Positions 35,820 through 46,747 of a DNA stretch of 59,268 nucleotides are shown piece after piece. The first letter of the stretch is position 1. Each line of letters starts with the position of its first letter. The notes below the pieces were generated by a model. The model saw nothing but the letters and a program-made list of their open reading frames with translations. It had not been told where the DNA came from and searched no databases. Position numbers and translations under genes: made by a program. Source of the stretch: Halalkalibacter wakoensis JCM 9140. GTDB lineage: Bacteria; Bacillota; Bacilli; Bacillales; Bacillaceae_D. The stretch spans positions 1 through 59,268 of the forward strand of contig NZ_BAUT01000019.1 in the NCBI RefSeq assembly GCF_000513095.1, written 5' to 3'.

Positions 35820-36557
35820 ATGAGAGTTGACGGACGTGAAGTAGATCAAATTAGAGAGGTAACGATTGAAACCAATTATGTGAAACATCCAGAAGGTTCT
35901 GTCTTAATTTCAATGGGAGATACAAAAGTAATATGTACAGCAACGGTAGAGGACCGGGTTCCTCCTTTTTTAAGAGGGCAAGGCAAGGGATGGATTGCTG
36001 CAGAATATTCAATGTTACCTAGAGCGACAGAAACGAGAAACATCCGAGAATCCTCAAAAGGAAAAGTATCAGGAAGAACGATGGAGATTCAACGATTGAT
36101 TGGAAGAACGTTACGATCAGTTATTGATCTAGAAAAACTTGGAGAGCGTACAGTTTGGATTGATTGCGATGTTATCCAGGCTGATGGTGGAACAAGAACC
36201 GCATCAATTACGGGCGCTTTCGTGGCATTAGCACTTGCGTTGGAAAAAGTAATGTCAAAAGGAAAAATTAAAGAGTGGCCAATTCGTGATTTCTTAGCAG
36301 CTATTTCAGTAGGGGTCGATCAAAAAAGAGGAGAAATTCTTGACCTTTGTTATGTGGAGGACGCTGCAGCAAAAGTAGATATGAATGTAGTTATGACAGG
36401 GAATTTTGAATTTGTTGAACTTCAAGGTACCGGTGAGGAAGCAACCTATTCAAGAGCTCAACTTAACAAATTGCTTGATTTAGCTGAAACGGGGATTAAT
36501 GCGCTTATTACGAAGCAAAAGGAAGCGTTAGGAGAAATTGCAACTCGTATCAAATAA
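35820..36557 (+). CDS. rph: Ribonuclease PH
   Basis: A phosphate-dependent 3'-5' exoribonuclease that trims tRNA 3' ends; it forms hexamers. 245 residues with [31 protein letters not shown] and the phosphate-site region [24 protein letters not shown] precedes ATG 35820. First gene of rph-rdgB-ysnB, the same order as in B. subtilis. Confidence 0.97.
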   Translation: MRVDGREVDQIREVTIETNYVKHPEGSVLISMGDTKVICTATVEDRVPPFLRGQGKGWIAAEYSMLPRATETRNIRESSKGKVSGRTMEIQRLIGRTLRSVIDLEKLGERTVWIDCDVIQADGGTRTASITGAFVALALALEKVMSKGKIKEWPIRDFLAAISVGVDQKRGEILDLCYVEDAAAKVDMNVVMTGNFEFVELQGTGEEATYSRAQLNKLLDLAETGINALITKQKEALGEIATRIK

Positions 36558-36576
36558 GAATAATAGGTGATAGCTT

Positions 36577-37166
36577 ATGAAAGAGATTGTAATTGCGACA
36601 GAGAACAAAGGGAAAATTGCTGAATTCAAACAATTGCTAAAAGGGTGGGAAGTTCGCTCTTTACTAGATTATCCACAAATTCCAGAGATCATTGAGAATG
36701 GAGAGACATTTGCGGAAAATGCAGCGATAAAAGCTGAGACACTTGCTAACCACCTCAATTGTATCGTAATTGCAGATGATTCGGGCCTTGAAGTAGATGC
36801 CTACAAGGTCGACCAGGGGTGTATTCAGCTAGGTATGCAGGCGATAGTAAAAGTGACGAGGCCAATTTGCGAAAAGTATTAGCAGAATTAGTTGACGTAC
36901 CTGCAGAAGACCGGTCAGCTAGGTTTATATGTGTTATGGCCGTTTCAAGACCCAACGAACAAACGCTATTTTATGAGGGGACATGTGAAGGAATAATCGC
37001 TCAAGAAGCTATAGGCTCGAACGGTTTTGGGTATGATCCGATTTTTTATGTACCAAAGCACGAAAAAACGATGGCTGAATTATCTCCTGAAGAAAAAAAT
37101 AATCTTAGCCATCGGGCAAACGCCATAAACAAATTGCTGACCTATGAACATGTTTGGAATGTTTAG
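36577..37166 (+). CDS. rdgB: XTP/dITP diphosphatase, RdgB/HAM1 family (frameshifted as sequenced)
   Basis: This house-cleaning enzyme hydrolyses non-canonical purine nucleotides (XTP, dITP) to monophosphates. N-terminal motif IATENKGKIAEF, catalytic region FAENAAIKAE and ADDSGLEVDA, and C-terminal GSNGFGYDPIF and LSHRANA are present. The frame breaks at 36801: gatgcctacaag should read gatgccctacaag (CCC read as CC). Corrected, it reads ALQGRPGVYSARYAGD and has about 196 residues, the normal size. Called ysnA in B. subtilis. Probably a sequence error. Confidence 0.92.
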
Positions 37167-37177
37167 GAGGGAAATGA

Positions 37178-37690
37178 ATGAAGGCGTTTATTATAAGTGA
37201 TAGTCATGGCTGGGAACAGGAATTGAAAAAAGTCATTGATCGACATAGAAAAGATGTTGATATTCTAATACATTGTGGCGATTCAGAGTTACACAAAGAG
37301 CATAATGCACTGAGAGGTGTAAACACCGTAAAAGGAAATTGTGACTTTGGTGATGATTTTCCAAATGATATAACGGAAGAAGTAAAAGGGGTTAAGATCT
37401 ATGTTACCCACGGCCATTTATATAATGTGAAAATGACCCATGTGCCATTAAGTTATAGAGCAGAGGAAAAAGGGGCAAATATTGCCTGTTTTGGTCATTC
37501 TCATGTAGCGGGCGCTTTTGTAGAAAATGGAGTTGTGTACATTAATCCTGGAAGTATCAGGTTACCAAGAAACAGAGTAGAAAAAACATATTGTATTTGT
37601 GATTACAACGATACGATAGCAATAGTTACATTCTATGATATTGATGGCAACGTGATTGAAGACATGGTCTACAGGTTTGAGTTAAAATAA
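37178..37690 (+). CDS. ysnB: MJ0936/YfcE-type metallophosphoesterase YsnB
   Basis: This 170-residue calcineurin-like phosphodiesterase has metal motifs SDSHG near the N-terminus, HCGDSE, GNCD, THGH and FGHSH. The physiological substrate is unknown. ATG 37178 follows AGGAGG 11 bases after rdgB. Last gene of the rph operon; terminator follows. Confidence 0.92.
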   Translation: MKAFIISDSHGWEQELKKVIDRHRKDVDILIHCGDSELHKEHNALRGVNTVKGNCDFGDDFPNDITEEVKGVKIYVTHGHLYNVKMTHVPLSYRAEEKGANIACFGHSHVAGAFVENGVVYINPGSIRLPRNRVEKTYCICDYNDTIAIVTFYDIDGNVIEDMVYRFELK

Positions 37691-37693
37691 GCT

Positions 37694-37750
37694 TATTCTC
37701 TCTTTATCACAATGGATCAATGTATAAAGAGAGAATATCATTTTTTTTTA
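37694..37750 (+). terminator. Terminator after ysnB
   Basis: ATTCTCTCTTTAT pairs perfectly with ATAAAGAGAGAAT; a long T-run follows after ATCA. Confidence 0.8.
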
Positions 37751-37759
37751 GTGAAGTTG

Positions 37760-37788
37760 TTGACATTAAAGTTTTTATGGGTTATAGT
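37760..37788 (+). promoter_or_regulatory. Strong sigma-A promoter of the tRNA unit
   Basis: TTGACA (37760-37765) and TATAGT (37783-37788) are exactly 17 bases apart. Confidence 0.85.
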
Positions 37789-37833
37789 AATAAATGTCGT
37801 CACAAGATGTAATGAAAAAATCTTAATTAATAT

Positions 37834-37864
37834 GCGGGTGTAGTTTAGTGGTAAAACCTCAGCC
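37834..37864 (+). repeat. 5' half copy of tRNA-Gly
   Basis: These 31 bases are identical to the first 31 of the full tRNA-Gly at 37991 (acceptor 5' strand, D arm and 5' anticodon stem). The anticodon loop and 3' half are absent. It is followed by about 126 bases of unrelated but pairing-rich sequence. Confidence 0.9.
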
Positions 37865-37990
37865 ACGAGCGTAATCATCTGTGGAAATGCTACGAGTTGT
37901 CTTGACGCATACGCTTCTATGAATTACTAGAAGAGGAAAAGACATGACTGGCGAAAAGTAAGACGAAGAGGTATAATTTTAAATAACTGT
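37865..37990 (+). other. Structured spacer between tRNA-Gly half and full tRNA-Gly
   Basis: No tRNA 3' half is recognisable. The possible pairings are TGTCTT (37898-37903) with AAGACA (37939-37944), enclosing CTTCTA (37914-37919) with TAGAAG (37928-37933), and an upstream CGTA..ATGCTACG hairpin. It would be transcribed from the promoter at 37760. Function unknown. Confidence 0.4.
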
Positions 37991-38061
37991 GCGGGTGTAG
38001 TTTAGTGGTAAAACCTCAGCCTTCCAAGCTGATGTCGTGAGTTCGATTCTCATCACCCGCT
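37991..38061 (+). tRNA. tRNA-Gly (TCC)
   Basis: The 71-base cloverleaf has acceptor GCGGGTG/CACCCGC, a D arm, anticodon stem TCAGC/GCTGA with loop CTTCCAA (anticodon TCC at 38023-38025), and T arm TTCGATT. No encoded CCA. Confidence 0.97.
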
Positions 38062-38063
38062 TT

Positions 38064-38140
<77 letters not shown>

Positions 38141-38160
38141 TCTAATTACATAAAATGAAC

Positions 38161-38197
38161 AACGTCTCCACTTACGATGAAGTGGAGACGTTTTTTG
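38161..38197 (+). terminator. Terminator of the tRNA unit
   Basis: AACGTCTCCACTT pairs with AAGTGGAGACGTT, then TTTTTG. It overlaps the 3' end of the convergent hypothetical gene. Confidence 0.88.
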
Positions 38198-38585
38198 TTT
38201 GTCCAGCTGATGCCTGTGCTAACACTTGATTTACATACAATTGATGGTTCTCTAGCAATTGTGCTCTATCGTAAAACAGCACTTGCCAGCCTTTTTTCTT
38301 TAATTGACGAATGATCTTTTTTTCGTTCAAACCTGGTTGCGTTTCAATGAGAGCAAGCTTGTACGGTACTAGAGCTAAGTTTGCCTTAATATGCTCAATC
38401 CAATAGTGCGGGGTTGGATAGTACATATTTGAACGTAACTGCTTGTACAAAAGTTTTTCACACTCGTTGTTGCAGGTTTGTTCCAATTCTTCCACTAAGA
38501 CAAGAGAAGCACGTCTTTTCTTAAGAAGCTGTACATAGGGAAATTTTTTGGAGAAGTGCACGTATTTTTTGTATTTTTTTAACAT
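38172..38585 (-). CDS. Hypothetical basic protein
   Basis: This 137-residue protein of unknown function has a Lys-rich N-terminus (MLKKYKKYVHFSKKFPYVQL). The middle and end (CEKLLYKQLRSNMYYPTPHY, then YKLALIETQPG and KKKGWQVLFYDRAQLL) have the spacing of Vsr/DUF559-like nuclease folds: an E..L..L helix, a strand ending in IE, and a GW.VL.. strand. The usual catalytic Asp is not visible, so nuclease activity is only a guess. The short leader has GGGTG before the ATG and TATAAT just upstream. It is convergent with the tRNA genes. Confidence 0.7.
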   Translation of the reverse strand: MLKKYKKYVHFSKKFPYVQLLKKRRASLVLVEELEQTCNNECEKLLYKQLRSNMYYPTPHYWIEHIKANLALVPYKLALIETQPGLNEKKIIRQLKKKGWQVLFYDRAQLLENHQLYVNQVLAQASAGQTKNVSTSS

Positions 38586-38684
38586 ATTGTATCACCCAAT
38601 TATAGGATGTCCGATCAAATTGGGAATATGCTCTATATAGGTAAGAATGGAAATATTATTTTAGAATAAACGTAATAGTAGTAT

Positions 38685-38772
38685 TGTAAGCGTATACAAC
38701 TAAAGAGACTAATCAAAATAGTCGAATAATTTTAAAAAAATGGTTGACCATAGTGCAGAATGAGCGTATGAT
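38685..38772 (+). promoter_or_regulatory. ilvE-ilvD promoter with cre and CodY-like sites
   Basis: TTGACC (38744-38749) and TATGAT (38767-38772) are 17 bases apart. TGTAAGCGTATACA (38685-38698) fits the loose cre consensus and is centred about 88 bases before the expected start, a position suited to CcpA activation, as known for B. subtilis ilv-leu. AATTTTAAAAAAATG (38728-38742) matches the CodY box AATTTTCWGAAAATT at 12 of 15 positions and abuts the -35. The 5' leader 38780-38890 has a GTAATAGT/ACTATTAC hairpin. Confidence 0.6.
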
Positions 38773-38890
38773 AAATCTCAAACAACACTATATGAAAAAA
38801 CAAATGTCCGCTCTAGAGAGATAAAACTTGTAATAGTTTCTATTAACATTTTATGTGACTATTACATCATACAAGGGGAGTTAAAACGTC

Positions 38891-39784
38891 ATGAGTGAGC
38901 AATGGATTTATTTAAATGGAGATTTTGTGCAAAAACACGAAGCAAAAATTTCAGTATATGATCATGGCTTCTTGTATGGAGATGGAGTTTTTGAAGGTAT
39001 TCGTGTTTATGAAGGAAATGTTTTCAGGTTGCAGGAGCATCTTGACCGGTTATATAATTCAGCTAAGTCCATCATGCTTTCGATTCCACACACTAAAGAG
39101 GAAATGAAAAATCTAGTCGTTCAAACATTGCAAAAGAATCAACTTCACAATGCTTATATACGCCTAGTCATTTCAAGAGGAGTCGGAAATTTAGGACTGG
39201 ACCCTACATCTTGTGGAACTCCACAGGTTATCATTATTGCTGAAGAACTAGCATTATTTCCTAAAGAACTATATGATTCTGGACTTGAAATCGTTACAGT
39301 CGCAACGAGAAGAAATCGTCCAGATGTGCTTAGTCCTAAAGTGAAATCTCTGAATTATTTGAACAATATTCTCGTAAAGATTGAAGCCAGTCTCGCTGGA
39401 GTAAGTGAAGCATTGATGTTAAACGATCAAGGTTATGTAGCCGAAGGATCTGCTGATAATGTTTTTATTGTAAAAGGAAATGAGCTTTTTACACCTCCTG
39501 GCTATGTAGGAGCGCTTGAAGGAATTACGAGAAATGCGATTATAGAAATAGCTAAAGATCTTGGTTATGTTGTCAAAGAAGAACCTTTTACTAGACATGA
39601 TGTGTATGTAGCTGATGAAGTTTTCTTAACTGGGACAGCAGCTGAAGTCATTGCCGTAGTAAAAGTTGATGGTCGAGTTATTGGCGAAGGAAAACCAGGA
39701 AAAGAAACGAAGAACTTGTTAGAAGCATTTAGAAAAAGAGTTGTATTAGAAGGTGAAAAAGTTTATACAGAGACTTTTAAATAG
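38891..39784 (+). CDS. ilvE: Branched-chain amino acid aminotransferase
   Basis: This class IV PLP enzyme performs the last step of Val, Ile and Leu synthesis. It has 297 residues. N-terminal YLNGDFVQKHEAKISVYDHG and GDGVFEGIRVY, the catalytic Lys in SPKVKSLNYLNN and EGSADNVFIVK are family marks. AAGGGGAG precedes the ATG. First gene of the branched-chain cluster. A D-amino acid aminotransferase is the main alternative within the fold, but the context and the GVFEGIRVY motif favour IlvE. Confidence 0.92.
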   Translation: MSEQWIYLNGDFVQKHEAKISVYDHGFLYGDGVFEGIRVYEGNVFRLQEHLDRLYNSAKSIMLSIPHTKEEMKNLVVQTLQKNQLHNAYIRLVISRGVGNLGLDPTSCGTPQVIIIAEELALFPKELYDSGLEIVTVATRRNRPDVLSPKVKSLNYLNNILVKIEASLAGVSEALMLNDQGYVAEGSADNVFIVKGNELFTPPGYVGALEGITRNAIIEIAKDLGYVVKEEPFTRHDVYVADEVFLTGTAAEVIAVVKVDGRVIGEGKPGKETKNLLEAFRKRVVLEGEKVYTETFK

Positions 39785-39834
39785 AGCCGAGTGAAGCTGA
39801 GATAGAGAGTTTTGTAATATAGGGAGCGGGTAGC

Positions 39835-41502
39835 ATGAGAAGTAATATGATTAAAAAGGGAATTGACCGGGCGCCACATCGAAGCTTACTTCGAGCAGCA
39901 GGTGTTAAAGAAGAGGATATGGATAAACCATTTATTGGTGTATGTAACTCATACATTGATATTATACCAGGACATATGCATCTAAATAAATTTGCAGAAG
40001 TAGCAAAGCAAGCAATTCGAGAAGCCGGAGGGATTCCATTCGAATTTAACACAATTGGTGTAGATGATGGGATTGCGATGGGGCATATCGGTATGAGGTA
40101 TTCGCTTCCGAGCCGAGAAATTATTTGTGACGCTGCAGAAACGGTTATTAATGCACATTGGTTTGATGGCGTCTTTTACATTCCGAACTGTGACAAAATT
40201 ACACCAGGCATGCTAATGGCGGCAGTAAGAACAAACGTACCAGCTGTATTTGTATCAGGAGGCCCAATGGAGGCAGGAAAAACAAAAGACGGTAAAAACT
40301 TGTCTCTTGTATCTGTCTTTGAAGGAGTAGGCGCATTTTCGTCAGGTAATATGACAAGAGAAGAGTTACTAGAGATTGAACAAACAGCTTGTCCAACATG
40401 TGGTTCCTGTTCAGGAATGTTTACAGCTAACTCTATGAATTCATTAATGGAAATGCTTGGTCTCGCGTTACCTGGAAATGGTACGATCGTCGCAACGTCT
40501 AATGATCGTCATCAACTAATCAAAGATGCTGCTAAACATTTGATGAACTTAATTGAAAAAGATATTCGTCCAAGAGATATTGTCACGAAAGAAACCATTG
40601 ACGATGCTTTTGCTCTCGATATGGCAATGGGAGGATCAACCAATACAGTCCTTCATACATTAGCCATTGCAAACGAGGCAGAAATTGAGTATGACCTTAA
40701 TCGAATTAATGAAGTAGCTGAACGAGTACCTTATTTATCAAAAATTAGTCCGGCTTCTGATTATTCAATGGATGATGTCCATCACGCAGGTGGGGTAAGT
40801 GCTATTATAAAAGAATTATGTAACATTGAGGGCGCTATTCATCCTGATCGAATTACGATTACTGGGAAAAGTTTGTATGAAAATGTAAAAGATGCAAAAA
40901 TTACAAACGATGATGTGATTCGTCGTAAAGATAATCCTTATAGCCCGGTTGGAGGACTTTCCGTATTGTACGGAAACATTGCTCCAGATGGTGCTGTCAT
41001 AAAAGTTGGGGCAGTAGATCCATCGATTAAAGTCTTTGATGGGGAAGCGATTGTCTTCAACTCTCAAGAAGAAGCTCAACAAGGCATCAACGATGGACTT
41101 GTACATGAAGGCCATGTTGTCGTAATTCGATATGAAGGTCCAAAGGGTGGACCGGGAATGCCTGAAATGTTAGCTCCAACTTCAGCTATTGCTGGAAGAG
41201 GTCTTGGAACGAAAGTCGCACTTATTACGGACGGTCGTTTCTCAGGGGCATCAAGAGGAATTTCAATTGGTCATATTTCGCCGGAAGCTGCTGAAGGAGG
41301 TCCAATTGCTTTTGTTCAAAATGGTGATCGTATTCGTATCGACTTACCTAATCGAACAATGGAATGGCTTGTGTCGGATGAAGAGCATGCCAAACGCAAA
41401 GAAGGTTGGGTTGAGCCAGAGCCAAAAGTGAAAAAAGGCTATTTAGCTAGATATTCAAAATTAGTTACATCGGCGAATACCGGTGGAGTTATGAAAATAT
41501 AA
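39835..41502 (+). CDS. ilvD: Dihydroxy-acid dehydratase
   Basis: The iron-sulfur enzyme makes the 2-keto acid precursors of Val and Ile. It has 555 residues. Cluster cysteines are in NCDKITPGM and [28 protein letters not shown] is near the end. GGGAGCGG precedes ATG 39835. It follows ilvE, and the T-box leader of ilvB follows it directly, so it is expressed ahead of the Leu-dependent switch. Confidence 0.97.
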   Translation: MRSNMIKKGIDRAPHRSLLRAAGVKEEDMDKPFIGVCNSYIDIIPGHMHLNKFAEVAKQAIREAGGIPFEFNTIGVDDGIAMGHIGMRYSLPSREIICDAAETVINAHWFDGVFYIPNCDKITPGMLMAAVRTNVPAVFVSGGPMEAGKTKDGKNLSLVSVFEGVGAFSSGNMTREELLEIEQTACPTCGSCSGMFTANSMNSLMEMLGLALPGNGTIVATSNDRHQLIKDAAKHLMNLIEKDIRPRDIVTKETIDDAFALDMAMGGSTNTVLHTLAIANEAEIEYDLNRINEVAERVPYLSKISPASDYSMDDVHHAGGVSAIIKELCNIEGAIHPDRITITGKSLYENVKDAKITNDDVIRRKDNPYSPVGGLSVLYGNIAPDGAVIKVGAVDPSIKVFDGEAIVFNSQEEAQQGINDGLVHEGHVVVIRYEGPKGGPGMPEMLAPTSAIAGRGLGTKVALITDGRFSGASRGISIGHISPEAAEGGPIAFVQNGDRIRIDLPNRTMEWLVSDEEHAKRKEGWVEPEPKVKKGYLARYSKLVTSANTGGVMKI

Positions 41503-41509
41503 TAGACAA

Positions 41510-41795
41510 AAACGAAGAAGAGGAAAAGTAATCATTGATGTAACATCAACAGAGAGCCGTGGTGCTGAGATGCGGTGTTGTTACCTTTGACGAAGCTCGC
41601 CTCAGAGTACCAATCTGAACGAATGTTTTCTATTAAGATTGGTCGAGTGTACACAGCACTCGTTATCAAAACAATTAAGATTAAATAGGGGCTTTCTCTA
41701 TTTAATGAATAAGGGTGGTACCGTGGAAAGAAGTCTTTTCGCCCCTTTTAGCTACAAGATTTGTAGCTTATATGGGGTGAAAAGATTTTTTTATT
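41510..41795 (+). ncRNA. T-box leader of ilvB-leuD (Leu specifier)
   Basis: The T-box core GGGTGGTACC is at 41713-41722. The likely specifier is a CTC Leu codon (41596-41598 or 41601-41603; I cannot decide which, and both give Leu). The terminator follows (41732-41795). The leader sits between ilvD and ilvB; I see no good promoter after ilvD, so it may act inside a long transcript. Confidence 0.88.
41732..41795 (+). terminator. T-box-controlled terminator before ilvB
   Basis: AGTCTTTTCGCCCC pairs with GGGGTGAAAAGATT, with an upper stem AGCTACAA/TTGTAGCT, and then seven T. Confidence 0.88.
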
Positions 41796-41866
41796 GGAGA
41801 AAAAGTTGTTCTGTAAATAAACTTTGGGGTTGTTAATGAAAGAGTCTGAATAAGGAGGCATGAAAG

Positions 41867-43594
41867 ATGAGTACGAACGTGAAAAAGAAGGAACAACAAA
41901 CAAATTCAGAGCCGAAACAAATGTCAGGTTCAAGTATGTTAATTGAAGCTTTGGCAAATGAGGGTGTCGACGTTATTTTCGGCTACCCTGGAGGAGCCAT
42001 TTTACCAACATATGATGAGATCTATAAAACAGGTATTCACCACGTTTTAGCAAGACATGAACAAGGAGCTATTCACGCAGCAGAAGGCTACGCAAGAGTA
42101 TCTGGAAAACCTGGAGTCTGTATCGTAACGTCTGGACCTGGTGCAACCAATGTTGTGACAGGAATTGCCGATGCGATGATTGATTCACTGCCGCTTGTCG
42201 TAATTACGGGGCAAGTTGCTACAACCGTCATTGGAACAGATGCATTTCAAGAAGCGGATATGATTGGAATTACGATGCCAATAACAAAGCACAATTATCA
42301 AGTGCGCTCTGTTGAAGAGTTTCCGAGAATTATAAAGGAAGCTTTCCACATTGCTACAACTGGTCGTCCTGGTCCGGTCTTAATTGACTTACCAAAGGAT
42401 GTCTCACTTGCATCAGGGATGTTCGATTATAGCAAGGAAGTAAACGTACCTGGTTATCAACCAACAGTTGTTCCAAATCGTCTTCAGATCAGAAAAGTCG
42501 TTGATGCAGTATCAGAAGCGAAGAGACCAATCATTTTAGCAGGCGCAGGTGTGCTTCACGGGAAAGCATCGGAAGAATTATTTGAATATGTTGAAAAAAT
42601 GAAAATTCCGGTTGTTAATACGCTACTTGGTCTTGGTGGTTTTCCTGGAAACCATGAATTGTTCCTAGGTATGGGGGGAATGCATGGAACTTATACAGCG
42701 AATATGGCTATATATGAATCTGATCTATTAATAAGCATTGGCGCAAGATTTGATGATCGATTAACAGGAAATTTAGCTCATTTTGCTCCAAATGCACGAG
42801 TGGTTCATATTGATATCGATCCAGCCGAAATTGGTAAGAACATTAAGACTGAGATTCCTGTCGTTGGGGATGCAAAGCAAGCCTTGAAAATGCTATTAGA
42901 AGAAGATGGCACACCAGGAAATACAGAAGAGTGGAGGAGCGTTCAACAAGAACGAAAAGCAGAATATCCACTTTGGTATCAAAAAGACGGTGAAGTGATT
43001 AAACCACAACACTTGATTGAAATGATATATGAAGCAACGAATGGAGAAGCAATTGTTACGACAGATGTTGGTCAACATCAAATGTGGTCAGCGCAATTCT
43101 TTACATTTAAAAAACCAAATCGCTGGGTTACATCAGGTGGACTTGGAACAATGGGATTTGGCTTCCCGGCAGCTATTGGAGCACAATTTGCTGAACCGAA
43201 AACACCAGTAATTGCTGTTATAGGGGATGCAGGTTTCCAAATGACAGCACAGGAGATGTCGATTTTACAAGAGCTTAATCTTCCAGTGAAGATTGTCATT
43301 GTCAACAATGCATCTTTAGGAATGGTTAGACAATGGCAGCAGTTATTCCATGGTGAGCGTTATTCAAATTCACTGTTTCCAATTCAGCCGAATTTCGTGA
43401 AACTTGCAGAAGCTTATGACATTAAAGGCATGCGAGTCGATGAACTAAGCAATTTAAAGGGAGCTTTAGAAGAAATGCTTCAGCATCCAGGACCTGTTTT
43501 ACTAGAAGTTCGTGTTGCAAAAGAAGAAAATGTGTATCCGATGATTGCTCCTGGTAAAGGTCAGCATCAAATGGAGGGAGTTAAGCCACAATGA
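41867..43594 (+). CDS. ilvB: Acetolactate synthase large subunit
   Basis: This ThDP enzyme condenses pyruvate (or pyruvate and 2-ketobutyrate). It has 575 residues. The catalytic Glu is in [16 protein letters not shown]. The ThDP-Mg motif is [11 protein letters not shown] to [11 protein letters not shown]. The FAD domain is in the middle. AAGGAGG precedes the ATG. First gene after the Leu T-box; overlaps ilvH by 4 bases. Confidence 0.97.
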   Translation: MSTNVKKKEQQTNSEPKQMSGSSMLIEALANEGVDVIFGYPGGAILPTYDEIYKTGIHHVLARHEQGAIHAAEGYARVSGKPGVCIVTSGPGATNVVTGIADAMIDSLPLVVITGQVATTVIGTDAFQEADMIGITMPITKHNYQVRSVEEFPRIIKEAFHIATTGRPGPVLIDLPKDVSLASGMFDYSKEVNVPGYQPTVVPNRLQIRKVVDAVSEAKRPIILAGAGVLHGKASEELFEYVEKMKIPVVNTLLGLGGFPGNHELFLGMGGMHGTYTANMAIYESDLLISIGARFDDRLTGNLAHFAPNARVVHIDIDPAEIGKNIKTEIPVVGDAKQALKMLLEEDGTPGNTEEWRSVQQERKAEYPLWYQKDGEVIKPQHLIEMIYEATNGEAIVTTDVGQHQMWSAQFFTFKKPNRWVTSGGLGTMGFGFPAAIGAQFAEPKTPVIAVIGDAGFQMTAQEMSILQELNLPVKIVIVNNASLGMVRQWQQLFHGERYSNSLFPIQPNFVKLAEAYDIKGMRVDELSNLKGALEEMLQHPGPVLLEVRVAKEENVYPMIAPGKGQHQMEGVKPQ

Positions 43595-44112
43595 AACGTA
43601 CGATCACAGCTCTTGTAAATAATACGTCAGGTGTCCTAAACAGAATCACTGGTCTGTTTGCTAGAAGGCATTACAACATTGAAAGCATCACAGTTGGGGT
43701 AACGGAGAATCCGTCAATCTCTAGAATGACCTTTGTCGTTGCAGCAGACAGTATGGAAAATGTGGAACAAGTAATTAAGCAACTGAACAAACAAGTTGAT
43801 GTGTTAAAAGTAAAAGACATCACGGATGAATCCATTGTTGCTAGAGAATTGGCCCTTATAAAGATTGTAGCAACTCCGCAGCAACGTGGAGAAGTGGCAG
43901 CACTAGTTAATCCCTTTCGAGCTACGATCATTGATGTTGGTCGTGAATCGATGACCATTCAAATTACTGGGGATCATCCAAAAGTAGAAGCATTTATTGA
44001 TTTGTTACGTCCTTATGGTATTAAAGAGATTGCTCGAACTGGAATTACAGCATTTAACCGCAGTACAAAAAAACCAGTACATGATCCATATCGATTAACA
44101 TTAATCAACTAA
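43591..44112 (+). CDS. ilvH: Acetolactate synthase small (regulatory) subunit
   Basis: The 173-residue regulatory subunit gives valine feedback control to IlvB. The N-terminal ACT domain is [18 protein letters not shown]; the C-terminal half follows from about residue 80. The ATG overlaps the ilvB stop (ATGA) and has GGAGG inside the ilvB end. Named ilvH or ilvN in Bacillus. Confidence 0.95.
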   Translation: MKRTITALVNNTSGVLNRITGLFARRHYNIESITVGVTENPSISRMTFVVAADSMENVEQVIKQLNKQVDVLKVKDITDESIVARELALIKIVATPQQRGEVAALVNPFRATIIDVGRESMTIQITGDHPKVEAFIDLLRPYGIKEIARTGITAFNRSTKKPVHDPYRLTLIN

Positions 44113-44151
44113 TTGAGGCAATACCAAAATTAATATAGATAAACTACTTAA

Positions 44152-45174
<1,023 letters not shown>

Positions 45175-45187
45175 GGAGTGGATAGTA

Positions 45188-46735
45188 GTGCGGAAGATTA
45201 ATGTTTTCGATACCACGCTTCGGGACGGAGAACAGTCTGCTGGTGTGAATTTAAACTTTCAAGAAAAGCTAGAAATAGCGAAGCAACTAGAGCGTTTGGG
45301 TGTAGATATTATTGAGGCTGGATTTCCAGCCTCCTCTCAAGGAGACTTTGCTTCTGTTCAAGCGATTGCAAGAACCGTTAAAGGAAGCTCAATTACAGGT
45401 CTAGCCCGTTCACTTGAGCGTGATATTGAAACGACTTGGGAAGCATTGAAGGATAGCGCTGAACCAAGAATCCATGTGTTTATTGCCACATCTCCTATCC
45501 ACATGCAATATAAGTTGAAAATGACTCCGGAACAAGTGATTGAAAATGCTGTTGCAGCAGTAAAGTTAGCTAAGAAGACGTTTCCTCAAGTTCAATGGTC
45601 TGCAGAAGATGCCAGTCGCTCAGACTTACCATTTTTAGCAAAAATCATTCAAGCGGTTATTGATGCAGGCGCAACGGTTATAAATTTACCTGATACAGTT
45701 GGTTACACAACACCGTATGAAATCGGTCAAATGTTCGGTTATGTGTCAGAAAATGTTTCGAATATCGACCGTGCCATTTTATCGACTCATAACCATGATG
45801 ATTTAGGGATGGCTGTTGCCAACTCATTAGCTGCAATTCAAAATGGTGCTGGTCAAGTTGAATGTACAGTAAATGGGATTGGAGAACGAGCTGGAAACGC
45901 CTCTCTTGAAGAGATAGCTGTCGCCCTTAATATTCGTCAAGATCACTACAAAGCGGACACAGGCCTTGTTTTAAAAGAAATTAAAAGAACGAGTTCATTG
46001 GTGAGCAAATTAACGGGTATGGTCGTTCCAAATAACAAAGCTGTAGTAGGTGCGAATGCATTTGCTCATGAGTCAGGGATCCACCAAGATGGTGTCTTGA
46101 AAAACAAAGAAACATACGAAATCATTACGCCTGAACTTGTCGGGGTATCTTCTAACAGAATGGTTCTTGGAAAGCATTCTGGTCGTCATGCTTTCAAAGA
46201 AAAGCTTATGGAATTAGGATTCAACGGTACAGAAGAGCAGTTACAAAAAACATTTGTTGCGTTTAAAGATTTAGCAGATAAGAAAAAAGATATAACAGAG
46301 GACGATTTGTTTGCTCTTATGACAGAAGCAACTGTTGGCTCTAGCGTTGCTCATTATGAACTTGAAACGTTACAAGTGAACTATGGAACAACGAATATTC
46401 CAACGGCTACGATCACAATGAAACTTCCAACAGGAGAAACCGTTCAGGAAGCTGCTACTGGTTCGGGTAGTGTTGAAGCCATCTACAATACACTGGAACG
46501 TGTGATTGATGAAGAAGTATTATTAACGAATTATCGAATCCAATCAACAACAGCTGGTCGTGATTCCTTAGCTGAAGTGTATGTAACAGTTAAATATGAC
46601 GGAACAGAATCCTCTGGCCGCGGAACGGCTCATGATGTTCTAGAAGCTTCTGCTAAGGCTTATATTAATGCTGTGAATCGTACGATTAATCGTAAGCAAT
46701 TCAATGAACAACGAACAAATCCATTAAACGTGTAG
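45188..46735 (+). CDS. leuA: 2-isopropylmalate synthase
   Basis: First committed step of leucine synthesis, from 2-ketoisovalerate and acetyl-CoA. 515 residues. The catalytic start is [16 protein letters not shown], the metal ligands are in [15 protein letters not shown], and the C-terminal regulatory domain (about 385-510) binds leucine. GTG at 45188 with AAGGAGTGG upstream. Confidence 0.96.
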   Translation: MRKINVFDTTLRDGEQSAGVNLNFQEKLEIAKQLERLGVDIIEAGFPASSQGDFASVQAIARTVKGSSITGLARSLERDIETTWEALKDSAEPRIHVFIATSPIHMQYKLKMTPEQVIENAVAAVKLAKKTFPQVQWSAEDASRSDLPFLAKIIQAVIDAGATVINLPDTVGYTTPYEIGQMFGYVSENVSNIDRAILSTHNHDDLGMAVANSLAAIQNGAGQVECTVNGIGERAGNASLEEIAVALNIRQDHYKADTGLVLKEIKRTSSLVSKLTGMVVPNNKAVVGANAFAHESGIHQDGVLKNKETYEIITPELVGVSSNRMVLGKHSGRHAFKEKLMELGFNGTEEQLQKTFVAFKDLADKKKDITEDDLFALMTEATVGSSVAHYELETLQVNYGTTNIPTATITMKLPTGETVQEAATGSGSVEAIYNTLERVIDEEVLLTNYRIQSTTAGRDSLAEVYVTVKYDGTESSGRGTAHDVLEASAKAYINAVNRTINRKQFNEQRTNPLNV

Positions 46736-46747
46736 GGAGGACGTAAC

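Noticed and set aside
37834-37864. First tRNA-Gly copy as a working tRNA
   Set aside because: It has no anticodon loop or 3' half, and no complementary acceptor strand follows.
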